In this document: in pieces, positions 8,004 to 15,680 of the stretch
Position numbering within the stretch: the first letter of the stretch is position 1
Layout of the letters: each line of letters opens with the position of its first letter
From: an uncultured Collinsella sp.
Lineage (GTDB): Bacteria > Actinomycetota > Coriobacteriia > Coriobacteriales > Coriobacteriaceae
Assembly: GCA_902470095.1 (NCBI GenBank)
Contig: CABRFG010000036.1
Coordinates: 1-22,346, forward strand
Direction: 5' to 3'
DNA: 22,346 nucleotides
The notes under the pieces: model-generated
The model's input: only the letters and a program-made list of their open reading frames with translations
What the model was told of the DNA's origin: nothing
Databases searched by the model: none
Position numbers and translations under genes: made by a program

Positions 8004-8015
8004 GGTGATTCCCTT

Positions 8016-8495
8016 CTACACGCCGGCGGCGATACCGGTGCGGTCGTGGATGGCGCCATGCGGGCAGACGACGGCGCACATGCCGCACGACAGGCAGTCC
8101 GTGCCGTCGATATGGGCGCAGTTGTCCTCGATGCGGATAGCGCCGGCAGGGCACTTTTTGGCGCACATGCCGCAACCGATGCAGCTGGTGTCGCAGATCT
8201 TGCGCGCAATGGCGCCCTTATCGGTGTTGTTGCAGCGCACCAGGATGTTCTGGTAGCCGGGAACGAAGGCAATCACGCGCTGCGGGCACGCCATGCCGCA
8301 CAGGCCACAGCCCGTGCACTTGGAGCGATCCACGCGGGCAATGCCATCGACCAGCGCAATGGCGCCGTGGGGGCAAGCCGTGACGCAGGCGCCACAGCCA
8401 ATGCAGCCTTCGCTGCAGCGGGCGTCGCCGCCTGCGGAAGCACAGCCGCTTCCGCAGGCAACGTAGGCCACGTGATGTTGAATGGATTTGGCCAT
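8016..8495 (-). CDS. Polyferredoxin with four [4Fe-4S] motifs
   Basis: A 159-residue, Cys-rich protein with four CxxCxxCxxxCP motifs: C31-C34-C37-C41, C60-C63-C66-C70, C105-C108-C111-C115 and C134-C137-C140-C144. Further cysteines at 14, 18, 27, 88, 101 and 126 could bind an additional cluster near the N-terminus, as in RnfB-like ferredoxins. No membrane segment is seen. It sits 11 nt after ygfK and 12 nt before xdhD, so it is certainly co-transcribed and is best read as the electron carrier between XdhD and YgfK (inference). It occupies the position where other clusters carry a FAD-binding subunit. The N-terminus MAKSIQHHV is supported by frame; its ribosome-binding site (AGGCGAG) is weak, suggesting translational coupling to ygfK. 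Confidence 0.9.
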   Translation of the reverse strand: MAKSIQHHVAYVACGSGCASAGGDARCSEGCIGCGACVTACPHGAIALVDGIARVDRSKCTGCGLCGMACPQRVIAFVPGYQNILVRCNNTDKGAIARKICDTSCIGCGMCAKKCPAGAIRIEDNCAHIDGTDCLSCGMCAVVCPHGAIHDRTGIAAGV

Positions 8496-8506
8496 AAGAG
8501 ACTCGC

Positions 8507-11506
8507 CTATTTCTTAAGAAGGTACGAATAGTTGTCGCGCACGGCCCTGATGGTCAGGCGGACGGCCTCGGGAAGGCCGGTGTTGACGGCATCGACCGAG
8601 ACGGTGCGGACCGTGCCGGCGACGCGGACCTTAAAGTGGTCCTCGTCCACGGCCAGGAAGCCCTCGTTCTCGGAGTTCTCCATGTCCTCCTCGCTCCAGA
8701 ACAGGGTGAGCTTGTCCTTGTAGGGACGGCCCTCCTGGTAGGGGCAGAACACGGCGCAGTTGCCGCACTCGTTGCACATACCGTCGACGTGGACGACCTG
8801 ATGCTTGGCCAGGCCCGGCACCTTAATGGCCACGTTGGCGCGGTTGGGGCACACGTCGCAGCAGACCTCGCACACCGAGCCGCAGCCCAGGCAGCGGGTC
8901 TTGGTGCAGTTGCGCTTGTCGCGGCACAGCGACCCCTTGCGCTCGTAGCAGGCGTCCTCGCGGCCGGCCTGCTCGTTGCAGTCGGCGTACTTGTTAAAGT
9001 CCACACCGGCGATGGCACGGGCGACCTCGGCGGCATCGGCGATGGCCTCAACCACGGTGGCAGGACCGCGACGGCAGTCGCCCGCAGCCCAGACGCCCTC
9101 GACGCCGGTGGAGGTGGCGGCAAGACGGCCGCGACGGTCGTGCTCGACGCCCGCGGCGTCGTACAGGCTGGCATCGATGCCCTCGCCCACGGCGCAGATC
9201 ACCGTGGTGGCGGGAAGCTCAACGGTCTCGCCCGTGGCGACAGGGCTGCGACGGCCGCTTGCATCTGGCTCGCCAAGCTCCATAACATCGCAGGTCAGCA
9301 CGGCGCCGTTAAGTGCCTTGGGCGCCAGCAGCTCGCAGAACTCAACGCCGTCGGCAAGAGCAAGATCGAGCTCTTCCTCGTCGGCGGGCATCTGCTTCTT
9401 GGTGCGGCGATACACCAGGCGCACGTTCTTCACACCAGCCAGGCGCTTGGCCACGCGGGCCGCATCCATGGCGGTGTTGCCGGCGCCAATGACGACGACG
9501 TCCTCGCCCAGCTCGAGCTTCTCGCCCTTCTTGGCGGCCTCGAGGAACTCCAGCACGTCGAGCTCGGCACCCTCTCCCAGGCCCGCAGAGCCGGGCATCC
9601 AGGCACCGGTGGCCACGACCACGTCGGTGAAGCCCTGGGCCTTGAGCTCATCGATGGACTTCACGCGAGCATTGAGTTGTACCTTGGCGCCAAAGGCCAG
9701 GCAGAGCTCTGCATCGTGGGAGATATCGTCGCTGGCGATACGGAACTCGGGGATCACATGACGGACCACGCCGCCGAGCGAATCGCGGGCCTCAAAGATA
9801 GTGACAGGCACGCCGGCGCGCGTCAGGAAGAACGCCGTCGCCAGGCCGGCCGGGCCGCCGCCGATAACGGCAACGTTGCGCTCGCCGTCGTTGGCGATGG
9901 CCTGGGTGCGCAGCTTGGGCAGCACGGCGGTCATGGCCTCGCGGGCGGCCTTGAGCTTGCTGGCGCGGATCTGGGCGCCCTCGGGCTCGTAGAACGCACG
10001 CTCGCAGGCACGGCCGCAGGGATGCGGGCAGATGGTGCCGGTAATGAACGGCAGGGCGTTGCGCTCGACGATGATGTTGAGGGCGTCCTCGAAGCGGCCC
10101 TCGTCAACAGCCGCCAGGTAGGCGGGAATATCCTGCTGGATGGGGCAGCTCGTGCGGCACGGCGTGGTAAAACAGTCGGAAAGCGGGCTCTTGCCGGCGA
10201 CCTTGCGATCGGGCAGCGGGCGCAACGGCTTCTTGTAGAGCGGGTTGGTGAGCGAGTCGGTCTGAATCGCGGTCACGGCCTCGAGCGAGACGCCCGCGAA
10301 CGGCTTGCCGTCCAGATCGGTGAACTCGCCAGTCATCTGGCTAAAGCGCTCGTAGCCACCGGGCTTGAGCACGTCGGTCGCCAGGGTGACGGGCCAAATG
10401 CCGGCATCGTACAGGGCGCGGATGTTGTAGACCGTGGCACCACCGGAGTAGCTGATGCGCAGCTTACCGTCAAACTGCTCGGTAATGCGGCGGGCGGCCT
10501 CGATGGTCAGCGAGAACAGCGAACGGCCCGACATGTACATCTCGGTGGAAGGCAGCTCGTTTCTCGTCACGTCGACGGGGAAGGTATTGGTCAGCTTGAC
10601 GCCAAACTCCAGGCCGCGCTCGGCGCACAGAGCGATCAGGCGCTCGAACATGGGCACGGCATCGGCCCACTGCAAATCCTCGCGGAAGTGCGTGTCATCG
10701 AAAACGATGTAGTCAAAGCCCAGCTCGTTCAGACGCTGGCGGGCAAACTCATAGCCCAGCAGCGTGGGGTTGCACTTGATGTAGGTGTTGAGGCCCTTCT
10801 CGGCGATCAGATAGGTCGCGATGCGCTCGATCTCCGCCGGCGGGCAGCCGTGCAGGGTAGACTCGGTGATGGAGTTGGAGATGCGTGCCGGGATGGACTC
10901 GACAAACGCGGCGTCAACATGCTCAAACTTGTCCAGGTTAGCGAGCGCCCACGTGCGGCACTCGTTCCAAATCTCGGAGCCGCTGGCGTCCTTCATGCCC
11001 TCGATGTAGGCGTCGACCTTGGGGCTCTTGATGCCCTCGAGGTCATAGCCCACGGACATGTTGAAGACAAAGCCGTCCGGGCTGCCCAGGCCGTACTCGC
11101 GAGCGATGAGGTGGCAGGCGAACCATGCCTTCACGTACTCGGCAAAGGCCTGCGGAACCTCGAGCTCGGTCGACCACTCGCAGTTGTAGCACTCGTCCTG
11201 CGCCACGATGCAGGGCTTGTTCACACACTTGGAGAGCTCCTCGCCGTCCATAACCTGGACGGTCTTGAGCTCAAAGAAGCGGGAACCGGCCACGTAGGAT
11301 GCCACGATGTTCTGGGCAAGCTGCGTGTTGGGGCCGGCGGCCGGGCCAAACGGAGTCTCGATGCGCTCGTCAAAAATGGGAAGCGCGCCCTCCTGGTTGG
11401 TCGTGACCATCTTGCGCACGCCAAAGACGGCGCCCTGAGTCTTGTGCTCCTCGATGATCCAGTTCATCAGCTGCGAAAACGGGATCGGCCTCATGATGTC
11501 GCTCAT
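8507..11506 (-). CDS. ygfK: YgfK, flavin/Fe-S oxidoreductase
   Basis: A 999-residue protein matching YgfK (annotated as putative selenate reductase subunit; later tied by context to anaerobic purine breakdown). Residues 1-about 430 form a dihydroorotate-dehydrogenase-like barrel with STLHGCPPAEIERIA and SGGATVYNIRALYDAGIWP. Then comes a GltD-like module: Fe-S cysteines CFTTPCRTSC (445-454) and ICPHPCGRAC (492-501), the FAD-binding VIGGGPAG (547-554), a second dinucleotide site VIGAGNTAMDAA (672-683) and GVWAAGDC near 803-810. The C-terminus carries two [4Fe-4S] motifs, CLGCGSVCEVCCDVCP (from 872) and CNECGNCAVFCP (911-922). Together these fit NAD(P)H-linked electron transfer through two flavins and several clusters. 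The start at 11506 has GAGGAG 6 nt upstream; an upstream in-frame start at 11629 would add 41 Arg-rich residues and is rejected. Confidence 0.92.
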   Translation of the reverse strand: MSDIMRPIPFSQLMNWIIEEHKTQGAVFGVRKMVTTNQEGALPIFDERIETPFGPAAGPNTQLAQNIVASYVAGSRFFELKTVQVMDGEELSKCVNKPCIVAQDECYNCEWSTELEVPQAFAEYVKAWFACHLIAREYGLGSPDGFVFNMSVGYDLEGIKSPKVDAYIEGMKDASGSEIWNECRTWALANLDKFEHVDAAFVESIPARISNSITESTLHGCPPAEIERIATYLIAEKGLNTYIKCNPTLLGYEFARQRLNELGFDYIVFDDTHFREDLQWADAVPMFERLIALCAERGLEFGVKLTNTFPVDVTRNELPSTEMYMSGRSLFSLTIEAARRITEQFDGKLRISYSGGATVYNIRALYDAGIWPVTLATDVLKPGGYERFSQMTGEFTDLDGKPFAGVSLEAVTAIQTDSLTNPLYKKPLRPLPDRKVAGKSPLSDCFTTPCRTSCPIQQDIPAYLAAVDEGRFEDALNIIVERNALPFITGTICPHPCGRACERAFYEPEGAQIRASKLKAAREAMTAVLPKLRTQAIANDGERNVAVIGGGPAGLATAFFLTRAGVPVTIFEARDSLGGVVRHVIPEFRIASDDISHDAELCLAFGAKVQLNARVKSIDELKAQGFTDVVVATGAWMPGSAGLGEGAELDVLEFLEAAKKGEKLELGEDVVVIGAGNTAMDAARVAKRLAGVKNVRLVYRRTKKQMPADEEELDLALADGVEFCELLAPKALNGAVLTCDVMELGEPDASGRRSPVATGETVELPATTVICAVGEGIDASLYDAAGVEHDRRGRLAATSTGVEGVWAAGDCRRGPATVVEAIADAAEVARAIAGVDFNKYADCNEQAGREDACYERKGSLCRDKRNCTKTRCLGCGSVCEVCCDVCPNRANVAIKVPGLAKHQVVHVDGMCNECGNCAVFCPYQEGRPYKDKLTLFWSEEDMENSENEGFLAVDEDHFKVRVAGTVRTVSVDAVNTGLPEAVRLTIRAVRDNYSYLLKK

Positions 11507-11605
11507 AATGAGCTCCTCTCTGTAACGCCCGGCGAGACCGCGCGGCGGACGCAAATACGGTGTAGCGCTAGCACAGCGCCGGCGACCCCGCGGAGGCCGC
11601 CTATA

Positions 11606-11639
11606 CGCGCGTCGGATGCGGCGAAACATCCGACGCGCG
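11606..11639. other. Intra-operon hairpin between ssnA and ygfK
   Basis: A perfect 13-bp GC-rich stem (arms 11606-11618 and 11627-11639; core GCGTCGGATG/CATCCGACGC) with an 8-nt loop. It begins 16 nt after the ssnA stop and has no U-tract, so it is unlikely to be a classical terminator. It may protect the 3' end of a processed ssnA message or tune the ygfK level. The rest of the 149-nt gap shows nothing else. Confidence 0.65.
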
Positions 11640-11655
11640 CGAATCTACTTGTGAA

Positions 11656-13011
11656 TTAGTAGGTGCGATCGTTGAGCGTGCTCCAGAGCTTCTTGGACTC
11701 GGCCATGGTCCACGCGTTAATCTTTTCCTCATCGATGCCAACGAACTCGCGATCCTTGTACAGGACGCGGCCGTTGATGATGGTGGTGCGGCAGTTTTTG
11801 CCCATCATGCCAAAGAGCATGTGGCCGTCGATGTTCTCCTCGCTCAGCGGCGTAAAGGGCTTATAGTCCATGACGATGACGTCGGCGGCAGCGCCGGGCT
11901 CAAGCACACCGAGCTTGCGATCGAAGTACTTGCTGGCCATCTTGGCGTTATTCTCAAATAGCATGGTCATGGCCTCGCACCAGCCCACGTTGGGCATAGC
12001 GGCGTTGTGGCGCTGAATAATCAGGAAGACCTTGAGGCTCTCGAGCATATCGTGGGTGTAGGCGTCGGTGCCCATGCACACGGGGATGCCGCGGCGGAAG
12101 AACTCGAGCACGGGGGCGCAGCCCACGGCATTGCCCATATTGGATTCGGGGTTGTTAACCAGCCAGGTGCCGGACTCCTTGACGATATCCATCTCGGCGG
12201 GCGTCACATGGATGCAGTGGCCGAGCATGGTGTCGGGACCGAGCAGGTTGTGCTGCAGCAGGCGCTCGACGGGGCTGATGCCGCCGCGGTTGAGGCGGGA
12301 ATCCCACACGTCGTTCATGCCCTCGCACACGTGGATGTGGAAGCCGGTCAGGCCGTTGTTGGCCTCGGCCATCTTATCCATGGTCTCGTCCGACAGCGTA
12401 AAGGTGGCATGACCGCCAAACATTGCGGCGATCATGTGGTTGTCGTTATCGCGACGCTCCTTGGCGGCCCACTGGGCAAACTCGGCGTTCTCGGCAATGG
12501 CCTGGTCGCACTTTTCCTGGCCACGGCGGTCGGAAACCTCGTAGCACAGGCACGAACGCATGCCCAGCTCCTGAGCGGCGTCCTTAATGGTAAAGAGGCT
12601 GCCCGGAATCTCGCAGAAGCTCGCATGGTGATCGAAGATCGTGGTGACGCCGTCGCGGATGGAATCCAGAATCGTGGCATAGGCGCTGGCCTTGGTGCCG
12701 TCGAGCGTCAGGTTGTCGTCGATCTTCCACCACTGCTGCTCAAGATTCTCCAGGAAGTTGGTGGGGTTGCAGCCCTTAATGGCAAGGCCGCGGGCCAGAC
12801 CCGAGTAGATGTGGGTGTGGCAGTTGATAAGTCCGGGCATGATGAGGTTGCCCCGGGCGTCGACGTACTCGGCATCCGGGTACTTGGCCTTGAGCTCGCG
12901 CTCGGGGCCCACTTCGACGATCGTATCTCCGTCAATAGCGACTGCACCGTTGGGAATGAACGGAGTCTGAGCGTTGCGGGTAAAGACGGAACCGTTAGCG
13001 ACCAGAAGCAT
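11656..13011 (-). CDS. ssnA: SsnA-type amidohydrolase
   Basis: A 451-residue metal-dependent hydrolase of the cytosine/guanine deaminase-like amidohydrolase superfamily, matching SsnA, the usual partner of YgfK and XdhD. Metal and substrate ligands are visible: H65-x-H67 in GLINCHTHIYSGLARG, H225/H227 in GFHIHVCE, H265 in LGHCIHVT and D315 in CMGTDAYTH. The N-terminal strands (MLLVANGSVFTRN) and the C-terminal NGRVLYKDRE segment form the usual small beta-sandwich around the barrel. The expected reaction is deamination or hydrolytic ring attack on a purine-derived heterocycle; the substrate is not established from sequence. The start at 13011 has AAGGGAG 5 nt upstream; an in-frame ATG at 13029 would overlap that site. 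It sits 196 nt after the permease and 149 nt before ygfK. Confidence 0.92.
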   Translation of the reverse strand: MLLVANGSVFTRNAQTPFIPNGAVAIDGDTIVEVGPERELKAKYPDAEYVDARGNLIMPGLINCHTHIYSGLARGLAIKGCNPTNFLENLEQQWWKIDDNLTLDGTKASAYATILDSIRDGVTTIFDHHASFCEIPGSLFTIKDAAQELGMRSCLCYEVSDRRGQEKCDQAIAENAEFAQWAAKERRDNDNHMIAAMFGGHATFTLSDETMDKMAEANNGLTGFHIHVCEGMNDVWDSRLNRGGISPVERLLQHNLLGPDTMLGHCIHVTPAEMDIVKESGTWLVNNPESNMGNAVGCAPVLEFFRRGIPVCMGTDAYTHDMLESLKVFLIIQRHNAAMPNVGWCEAMTMLFENNAKMASKYFDRKLGVLEPGAAADVIVMDYKPFTPLSEENIDGHMLFGMMGKNCRTTIINGRVLYKDREFVGIDEEKINAWTMAESKKLWSTLNDRTY

Positions 13012-13160
13012 AAATGCTCCCTTCAACATCAGAGGCGGGGTTTGACACCTCTGACATGGCGGAAGTGCGAAGCGCCGGCCTACACCGGAAACGGGCCCTC
13101 TCCCGTCAACGCTTCACCAAAGGGACAAGCCCTTTGAAGTGCGGCTTGGCGCCGCATGGC

Positions 13161-13190
13161 GCCGGCGGACGAGGCGATGCGTCCGCCGGC
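13161..13190. other. Intra-operon hairpin between permease and ssnA
   Basis: A perfect 11-bp stem GCCGGCGGACG/CGTCCGCCGGC with an 8-nt loop, 17 nt after the permease stop. No U-tract follows on the minus strand. A smaller CAAAGGG/CCCTTTG hairpin lies nearer ssnA (about 13117-13137). The size, loop length and position just past a stop codon match the hairpin at 11606-11639. Confidence 0.65.
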
Positions 13191-13207
13191 GAATAGCACC
13201 GAATTGG

Positions 13208-14602
13208 TTACTTCTTGCTCTCGGGCAGGACCAGATTCACAGCGGCATCCTTGGCGGCATCGATGTGCTGAGCCACGACCGGCGTCTGCGGAAGGATCAG
13301 GTTGAGCACGATGGCCATGATGGCGGTGGGGGTCACGGCGTTGGAGCCGATGACGGTGGACACCCAGGTAGGCATACCCTCGCCGGCAAGGCAACCGCTG
13401 GCCATCCAGATACCCAGGCCAAAGACGACGGAGGTACCGACGATGGTGGTGGTGCGCTGCGTGAGGCCCTCGCGGGTGAACATGCGCACGCCGTTCATGG
13501 TGATGGTGCCAAAGACGCCGACGGTCGCGCCGCCGATGACGGGCTGCGGGATAGCGGAAAGGATGGCAGAGAGCTGCGGGAACAGACCGGCGATGGCAAA
13601 GACGGCCGCGATGATCACAAAGACCCACTTGTTGACGACCTTGTTGGAGCAGATGATGCCCACGTTCTGGCCAAGGGCGCTGGTGGGAAGACCGCCCAGC
13701 AGGCCGCCGACCATAGAGGTGAGGCCCTGAGACACGATAGCGCCGGAGAGCTCGCGCTCGGTGGGCATACGGTCGATGGAACCAAGGCAGGCAGCGGAGA
13801 CGTCGCCGATAACCTGGATGGCAACCATGGGGAACACGACAGCGAGGGTAATGCAGACCTCGGGATCAAACTCGAGCGCGTAGGGCATGAGCTTGGGAAG
13901 AGCGAAGACCTGAGCGGTGGCGACGCTGGAGAAGTCGATCATGCCAAAGGGGATGGAGACGATCATGCCAACGATCATGCCAAAGAACACGGAGCCCAGC
14001 TTGAGCGTGCCCTTGCCAAAGTTGGCGAGCGCAAAGACCACGGCGAAGGTGATAAGAGCGACGCACCAGGCCTGCGGGGTGCCCCACAGCGGCGTGCCCA
14101 TGCCACCGGCCATGTACTTGACGGCCGTGGGATAGAGAGAGACGCCAATGGAGAAGATGACCGTACCGGTCACGACGGGCGGGAACAGCCACTTGATCTT
14201 GCTGTAGGCCAGACCAAAGAGGACCGCAACGGCGCCGCCGACGACCTCGCCGCCCAACAGCGCGCCAAAGCTAAAGCCCGAGGCGCCCATGGCCTGCAGG
14301 GCCGGCAGGAACGCGAACGAAACGCCCATGACGATGGGCAGGCCGCCGCCGATGCGACGGAAGGGAGCGAAGGCCTGAAGGGCCGTGTCGATTGCCGAAA
14401 GAATGAGCGCAACCTGAATGATGTCGGTGCTCTGCTGGCTATTAAAGCCGTAGACGCCGGCCATGATGACCGCCGGGGTAATGATGCCGGCAAACGATGC
14501 CAGTACGTGCTGAAGGGCACACGGGATCATTTCCTTAACGGGCGGCATGCCTTCGCGAGTGAACAGGGCTTCAGTGCCGTTCGTAACCGTCTCCTGGGTC
14601 AT
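13208..14602 (-). CDS. NCS2 (uracil-xanthine/urate) permease
   Basis: A 464-residue integral membrane protein of the nucleobase-ascorbate (NCS2/NAT) family with the expected many hydrophobic segments. TM1 carries LQHVLASFAGIITPAV (30-45) with the family's QH pair; residues 256-270 (VFPMVAIQVIGDVSA) align with TM8; the NAT signature is read at QNVGIICSNK (312-321). Two usually conserved positions differ: Gln263 stands where XanQ/UapA-type members have Glu, and Asn320 stands at the signature Thr. This suggests a distinct substrate subgroup. As first gene of the operon it probably imports the purine (xanthine, urate or related) degraded by the following genes. The start at 14602 has GGTGG 4 nt upstream; an upstream in-frame ATG at 14689 would run through the predicted transcription start and is rejected. 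Confidence 0.9.
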   Translation of the reverse strand: MTQETVTNGTEALFTREGMPPVKEMIPCALQHVLASFAGIITPAVIMAGVYGFNSQQSTDIIQVALILSAIDTALQAFAPFRRIGGGLPIVMGVSFAFLPALQAMGASGFSFGALLGGEVVGGAVAVLFGLAYSKIKWLFPPVVTGTVIFSIGVSLYPTAVKYMAGGMGTPLWGTPQAWCVALITFAVVFALANFGKGTLKLGSVFFGMIVGMIVSIPFGMIDFSSVATAQVFALPKLMPYALEFDPEVCITLAVVFPMVAIQVIGDVSAACLGSIDRMPTERELSGAIVSQGLTSMVGGLLGGLPTSALGQNVGIICSNKVVNKWVFVIIAAVFAIAGLFPQLSAILSAIPQPVIGGATVGVFGTITMNGVRMFTREGLTQRTTTIVGTSVVFGLGIWMASGCLAGEGMPTWVSTVIGSNAVTPTAIMAIVLNLILPQTPVVAQHIDAAKDAAVNLVLPESKK

Positions 14603-14689
14603 TTGACCACCAATCCTCGAAATAGTTGTTTTCGCATCTAACGCTCTATTGTGACGCAGTGCGGGGTTGAGGTTGTGCCTTCGTTGCAT

Positions 14690-14718
14690 ATCGTATTAAA
14701 GATGATTCTCATTCTCAA
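14690..14718 (-). promoter_or_regulatory. Promoter of the purine operon
   Basis: On the minus strand, -35 TTGAGA (14713-14718) and -10 TACGAT (14690-14695) are separated by exactly 17 bp. Transcription would begin near 14683, leaving a leader of about 80 nt before the permease ATG. The spacer contains AT-rich, partly symmetric sequence (GATGATTCTCATTCTCAA on the plus strand, 14701-14718) reminiscent of a Fur-type iron box. Confidence 0.65.
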
Positions 14719-14729
14719 TAATAATTTTT

Positions 14730-14761
14730 TGTTATCAGACTATTCTTCAGCTGAGATAACA
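14730..14761. promoter_or_regulatory. Candidate operator for the divergent regulator
   Basis: An inverted repeat TGTTATC-N18-GATAACA. It lies immediately upstream of the -35 box of the operon promoter (about -47 to -78), where an activator would be expected to bind, and between the two divergent genes. Assignment to the neighbouring PAS-HTH regulator is an inference. Confidence 0.5.
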
Positions 14762-14963
14762 CATTTCCGCAGGTCATGAATGTGTCTGTTCAAAATAACA
14801 TCTAACTTTTCTTTTGGTCGACCGTTTACCGCCAAATTTCTACCGTTCGTCTGCATTACGCAATGTACCTGCGGATATACGAGATGATGAGCAGCGTGTT
14901 ACCATGATAAAAAATTGTTATGAACGCCCTCAGGGCATTGGATTTCACCCAAAGGAGTTACCC
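14762..14963 (+). other. Leader/upstream region of the regulator gene
   Basis: About 200 nt of AT-richer non-coding DNA before the regulator start. It holds a separated 8-nt inverted repeat CCGCAGGT (14767-14774) / ACCTGCGG (14867-14874), which could close a structured leader of about 108 nt, and a small GCCCTCAGGGC hairpin at about 14929-14939. An in-frame open stretch from 14814 exists but lacks coding character. No known riboswitch core was recognised. Confidence 0.4.
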
Positions 14964-15620
14964 GTGAACGAGACCGTACGTCGCTTTTTGCCGATGGTCG
15001 ATTTCCTGGAGCAGGTACTCGGTAAGAACAGCGAGATCGTCCTGCACGATTTCTCGGATCCCGACCACGCCATCGTCGATATCCGCAACGGTATCGTGAG
15101 CGGCCGCAAGGTCGGCGGTCCCGCTACCGATCTGGCACTCAAGATCATGCACGACGCCAAGTATCGCGACCTGCCGTTTATTACGGGCTACGAGGGCCGC
15201 GGCGCCGGCGGCAAGACGCTGGAGTCGGCGACGTACTTTATCCGTGAGAATGACGAGATCGTCGGTATGCTCTGCGTCAACACCGACCTCTCGACCGTGC
15301 GCTCCATCAACGCCATGGCGCAGCAGCTCATGGCGTGCTTCGACGCGGCGCCGACGCACACGGAGCCCGCGTCTATCGAGGTCGAAAGTCTTTCGGAGTC
15401 TACGCAGGAGCTCATCGACCGCAGTATTGCCGAGCTGCTGAGCGCGCGCGGGCTGGATGTAGCGTCACTTGGCCAGAGCGACCGCGTGGACGTCATTCGC
15501 CACCTCAACGGCAACGGGGTATTCATGCTCAAGGGCGCCGTGGCCTGCGCCGCCACCGCGCTGGGCATCTCGGAGCCCAGCGTCTACCGCTACCTGCAAA
15601 AAGTCCGCAAGGAGGGCTAG
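14964..15620 (+). CDS. YheO/DauR-type PAS-HTH transcriptional regulator
   Basis: A 218-residue regulator with an N-terminal YheO-like PAS domain (about 8-115: FLPMVDFLEQVLGKNSEIVL, IVSGRKVGGPATDL, ENDEIVGMLCVNTD) and a C-terminal DauR-type helix-turn-helix (about 155-215; RVDVIRHLNGNGVFMLKGAV followed by ALGISEPSVYRYLQKVR). Relatives include DauR, which senses a small metabolite to control D-arginine catabolism. The start is the GTG at 14964, with AAAGGAG 6 nt upstream; the longer open frame from 14814 is rejected. Divergent orientation and the shared 361-bp intergenic region make it the likely local regulator of the purine operon, with a purine or breakdown product as possible ligand (inference). 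Confidence 0.87.
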   Translation: MNETVRRFLPMVDFLEQVLGKNSEIVLHDFSDPDHAIVDIRNGIVSGRKVGGPATDLALKIMHDAKYRDLPFITGYEGRGAGGKTLESATYFIRENDEIVGMLCVNTDLSTVRSINAMAQQLMACFDAAPTHTEPASIEVESLSESTQELIDRSIAELLSARGLDVASLGQSDRVDVIRHLNGNGVFMLKGAVACAATALGISEPSVYRYLQKVRKEG

Positions 15621-15634
15621 CCCGCTAATCCCAT

Positions 15635-15660
15635 GGGGGCGGAGGAAAACGGATCATTTT
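15635..15660. repeat. Partial copy of the GGGACGGAGG repeat
   Basis: The sequence GGCGGAGGAAAACGGATCAT followed by a T-run is a near copy of one arm of the large hairpin at 16320-16391 (GGACGGAGGGAAACGGATCA). The opposite arm is missing here. It lies just after the regulator stop codon and before the terminator. Confidence 0.7.
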
Positions 15661-15680
15661 TGTCGCATCGCTTGACAAAA

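Noticed and set aside
11521..11639. Terminator between ssnA and ygfK
   Set aside because: The hairpin lacks a U-tract and the genes form an established functional group, so read-through is expected.
8636..11659. Long plus-strand open frame opposite ygfK
   Set aside because: Antisense shadow; low-complexity Ala/Gly/Leu-rich product without recognisable domains.
14814..14963. N-terminal extension of the PAS-HTH regulator
   Set aside because: The extra 50 residues have no family match, and AAAGGAG sits at the right distance from the GTG at 14964.
14764..14963. Purine riboswitch in the regulator leader
   Set aside because: A TTTCTACC word resembles part of the purine aptamer, but the remaining core and three-way junction cannot be built.
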